From an uncultured Clostridia bacterium (lineage in GTDB: Bacteria > Bacillota > Clostridia > TANB77 > CAG-465), in the NCBI GenBank assembly GCA_947628575.1, contig CANRAK010000054.1, positions 1 through 8,371 of the forward strand: 8,371 bases of DNA. Direction: 5' to 3'. This document shows, piece by piece, positions 6,740 through 8,371 of this stretch (position 1 is the stretch's first letter; the number at the start of each line of letters is the position of its first letter). The notes below the pieces were generated by a model, which saw nothing but the letters and a program-made list of their open reading frames with translations, did not search any database and was not told the origin of the DNA. The translations under genes were made by a program, and so were the position numbers.

Positions 6740-8371
6740 TTAGCATGGTATTTTTGCTTTTTCTTGTATGCTGTTTATAAATTCAGATACATCTAAGCTT
6801 CCTAAATCTCCATCTGCTCTTGAACGTACACTTACCTTATTTTCTTTAAGTTCTTTATCTCCAACAATTAGCATATATGGTACTTTTTGTAGTTGAGCTT
6901 CTCTTATCTTATATCCCATTTTTTCTTCTCTTGAGTCAACTTCAACTCTTATGCCAGCTCTTTCTAGCATTTCTTCTACTTTATCTGCATATTCTATATG
7001 TCTATCTGCAATTGTTAGTATCTTAACTTGTAATGGTGAAAGCCATACTGGAAAATCTCCCTTTGTTTCTTCAATTAAGAATGACATAAATCTATCTGAT
7101 GAACCAAGTATTGCTCTATGTATAACAACTGGTCTATGTTCTTTTCCATCTTCTCCTTTAAAGTTAAGGTCAAAACGCTCAGGTAGAGCAAAGTCTAGCT
7201 GACAAGTTGGAATTGTAACGTCATGATTTAATGCAGTCTTTATTTGAATATCTATTTTTGGTCCATAAAAAGCCGCTTCTCCTTCTGCCTCATAGAATTC
7301 TATTCCTAGCTCAGTTAAAATTTCTCTAAGCTGACTTTCTGCAGTCTCCCACATTTCATCATTATCTATATACTTTTCTTTATTTGCTTTATCTCTTAAA
7401 GATAGTCTAAACTTAAATGCTGACTCTGGGAAACCAAAATCTTTTTGATATACGTCAAAGATTAGATTTAATACTCTTCCAACCTCATCTTTTATTTGGT
7501 CAGGTCTTACAAATAAGTGAGCATCATTTTGACACATTTCTCTTACTCTTTCAAGTCCGCATACACTTCCACTTGCTTCATATCTAAAGTCATGTGCAAG
7601 TTCAGCAATACGTATAGGTAAATCTCTATATGATCGTATCTTATTTTTATATATAAGCATGTGATGTGGGCAGTTCATTGGTCTTAATACCATTTGCTCA
7701 TTACCCATTTCCATTACAGGGAACATATCATCTTTATAATGGTCCCAATGTCCACTTGTCTTATATAATGCTACATTTGCAAGTGATGGTGTATATACAT
7801 GTTTATATCCTAGTTTTAATTCTTTATCTTGAATGTATCTTTCAAGTATTCTTCTTATTATTGCCCCATTTGGTAAATATATTGGTAGTCCAGAACCAAC
7901 AAGTTCATGAGTCATAAATAACTCTAAATCTTTACCTATCTTTCTATGGTCTCTTTGTTTTGCTTCTTCTAGTTCTTTTAGGTATTTTTCTAGTCCTTCT
8001 CTTGTATCAAAAGCAGTTGCATATATTCTTTGAAGCATTTTATTTTTCTCATCGCCTCTCCAATATGCACCTGTTATATTCATTAGTTTAAATACCTTTA
8101 CTGCTTTTGTATATAACATGTGTGGGCCAGTACAAAGATCTACAAACTCTCCTTGTTTAAAGAAAGATATTTCTTCACCTTCTGGTAATTCTTCAATCAG
8201 TTCAACTTTATATGGCTCGTTTTTCTCTTTCATTAGCTTTATTGCTTCATCTCTTGGAAGTACAAAAGCTTCTACTCTTAAATTTTCTTTTATTATTTTC
8301 TTCATCTCAGCTTCTATTTTTTCTAAATCTGCCTCAACAATTTTAGGTTCAACATCTATATCATAATAAAA
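6740..8371 (-). CDS. thrS: Threonyl-tRNA synthetase, 3' part (5' end beyond the right edge)
   Basis: ThrRS is the cytoplasmic class II synthetase that charges tRNA-Thr. The frame is open to the window edge (8371), giving 543 residues. The ATG at 8305 is internal, because the 22 codons before it (FYYDIDVEPK onward) continue the family sequence. About 95 residues, the TGS domain and the HxxxH of the editing site, lie outside. Visible parts, numbered from the edge, are the editing-domain zinc/active-site DLCTGPH (78-84) and the catalytic core at about 150-445. The zinc ligands are Cys234 in RPMNCPHH, His285 in QNDAH and His418 in VVIHRAILGS; the anticodon-binding domain spans about 447-537. Motif 2 reads FRYEASGSVCGLERVR, and QNDAH replaces the more usual QDDAH. 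The gene is followed by its own terminator. Any T-box leader would lie upstream, outside the window. Confidence 0.97.
   Translation of the reverse strand, partial: FYYDIDVEPKIVEADLEKIEAEMKKIIKENLRVEAFVLPRDEAIKLMKEKNEPYKVELIEELPEGEEISFFKQGEFVDLCTGPHMLYTKAVKVFKLMNITGAYWRGDEKNKMLQRIYATAFDTREGLEKYLKELEEAKQRDHRKIGKDLELFMTHELVGSGLPIYLPNGAIIRRILERYIQDKELKLGYKHVYTPSLANVALYKTSGHWDHYKDDMFPVMEMGNEQMVLRPMNCPHHMLIYKNKIRSYRDLPIRIAELAHDFRYEASGSVCGLERVREMCQNDAHLFVRPDQIKDEVGRVLNLIFDVYQKDFGFPESAFKFRLSLRDKANKEKYIDNDEMWETAESQLREILTELGIEFYEAEGEAAFYGPKIDIQIKTALNHDVTIPTCQLDFALPERFDLNFKGEDGKEHRPVVIHRAILGSSDRFMSFLIEETKGDFPVWLSPLQVKILTIADRHIEYADKVEEMLERAGIRVEVDSREEKMGYKIREAQLQKVPYMLIVGDKELKENKVSVRSRADGDLGSLDVSEFINSIQEKAKIPC

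Noticed and set aside
8303..8305. ATG as the start of thrS
   Set aside because: The frame continues upstream to the window edge with family-typical residues (FYYDIDVEPK onward), and there is no ribosome binding site before this ATG; the gene is cut by the window, not short.
6951..8366. Three short plus-strand frames (6951-7202, 7666-7917, 8118-8366)
   Set aside because: All lie inside thrS, whose protein sequence is strongly conserved, and none shows a coding motif.
1..8371. Mobile elements, CRISPR arrays, tRNA genes, prophage attachment sites
   Set aside because: No terminal inverted repeats, transposase or integrase motifs, regularly spaced repeats or cloverleaf-like segments were seen on either strand.

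Overview
The window is strongly AT-rich and low-GC (about 30% by eye, not computed). Every gene I can support is on the minus strand, so transcription runs right to left. Strong AGGAGG-type ribosome binding sites, short intergenic gaps, standard-code TGG tryptophans and TAA/TAG stops (no TGA stop seen) point to a low-GC Firmicute, most likely a member of the Clostridia. A low-GC uncultured gut clostridium is a guess from composition only.

Layout in the direction of transcription. The right end holds the 3' 543 codons of thrS (threonyl-tRNA synthetase), which runs off the window edge and ends in a hairpin/T-tract terminator. The 126-nt gap that follows also carries a good extended -10 promoter. 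That promoter appears to start a tight run of six genes: ftsY (SRP receptor), murB (peptidoglycan precursor reductase), a divergent yvcK (UDP-sugar-binding, CofD-like fold), a degenerate glycogen-debranching-enzyme homologue of 605 residues, a five-helix membrane protein of unknown function, and ruvC (Holliday junction resolvase). Gaps inside this run are 1 to 21 nt, and several ribosome binding sites lie inside or directly against the preceding stop codon, so translational coupling is likely. After 58 nt the 5' end of a patatin-like phospholipase begins and leaves the window at the left edge. Its leader can fold into a hairpin that holds the Shine-Dalgarno core in its loop.

Most of this is housekeeping. 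The part worth attention is the middle. yvcK sits directly after murB without the usual clostridial neighbours rapZ and whiA. It has lost the recognisable glycine/serine ligand loop and has gained two N-terminal membrane helices and a lysine-rich tail. It is coupled to a debranching-enzyme-like protein that appears to have lost its catalytic motifs, followed by an unrecognised membrane protein. Together these could form a membrane-associated, sugar- or cell-wall-related module; that is inference. I see no mobile element, CRISPR array, tRNA or rRNA, and no gene-free stretch longer than 126 nt.
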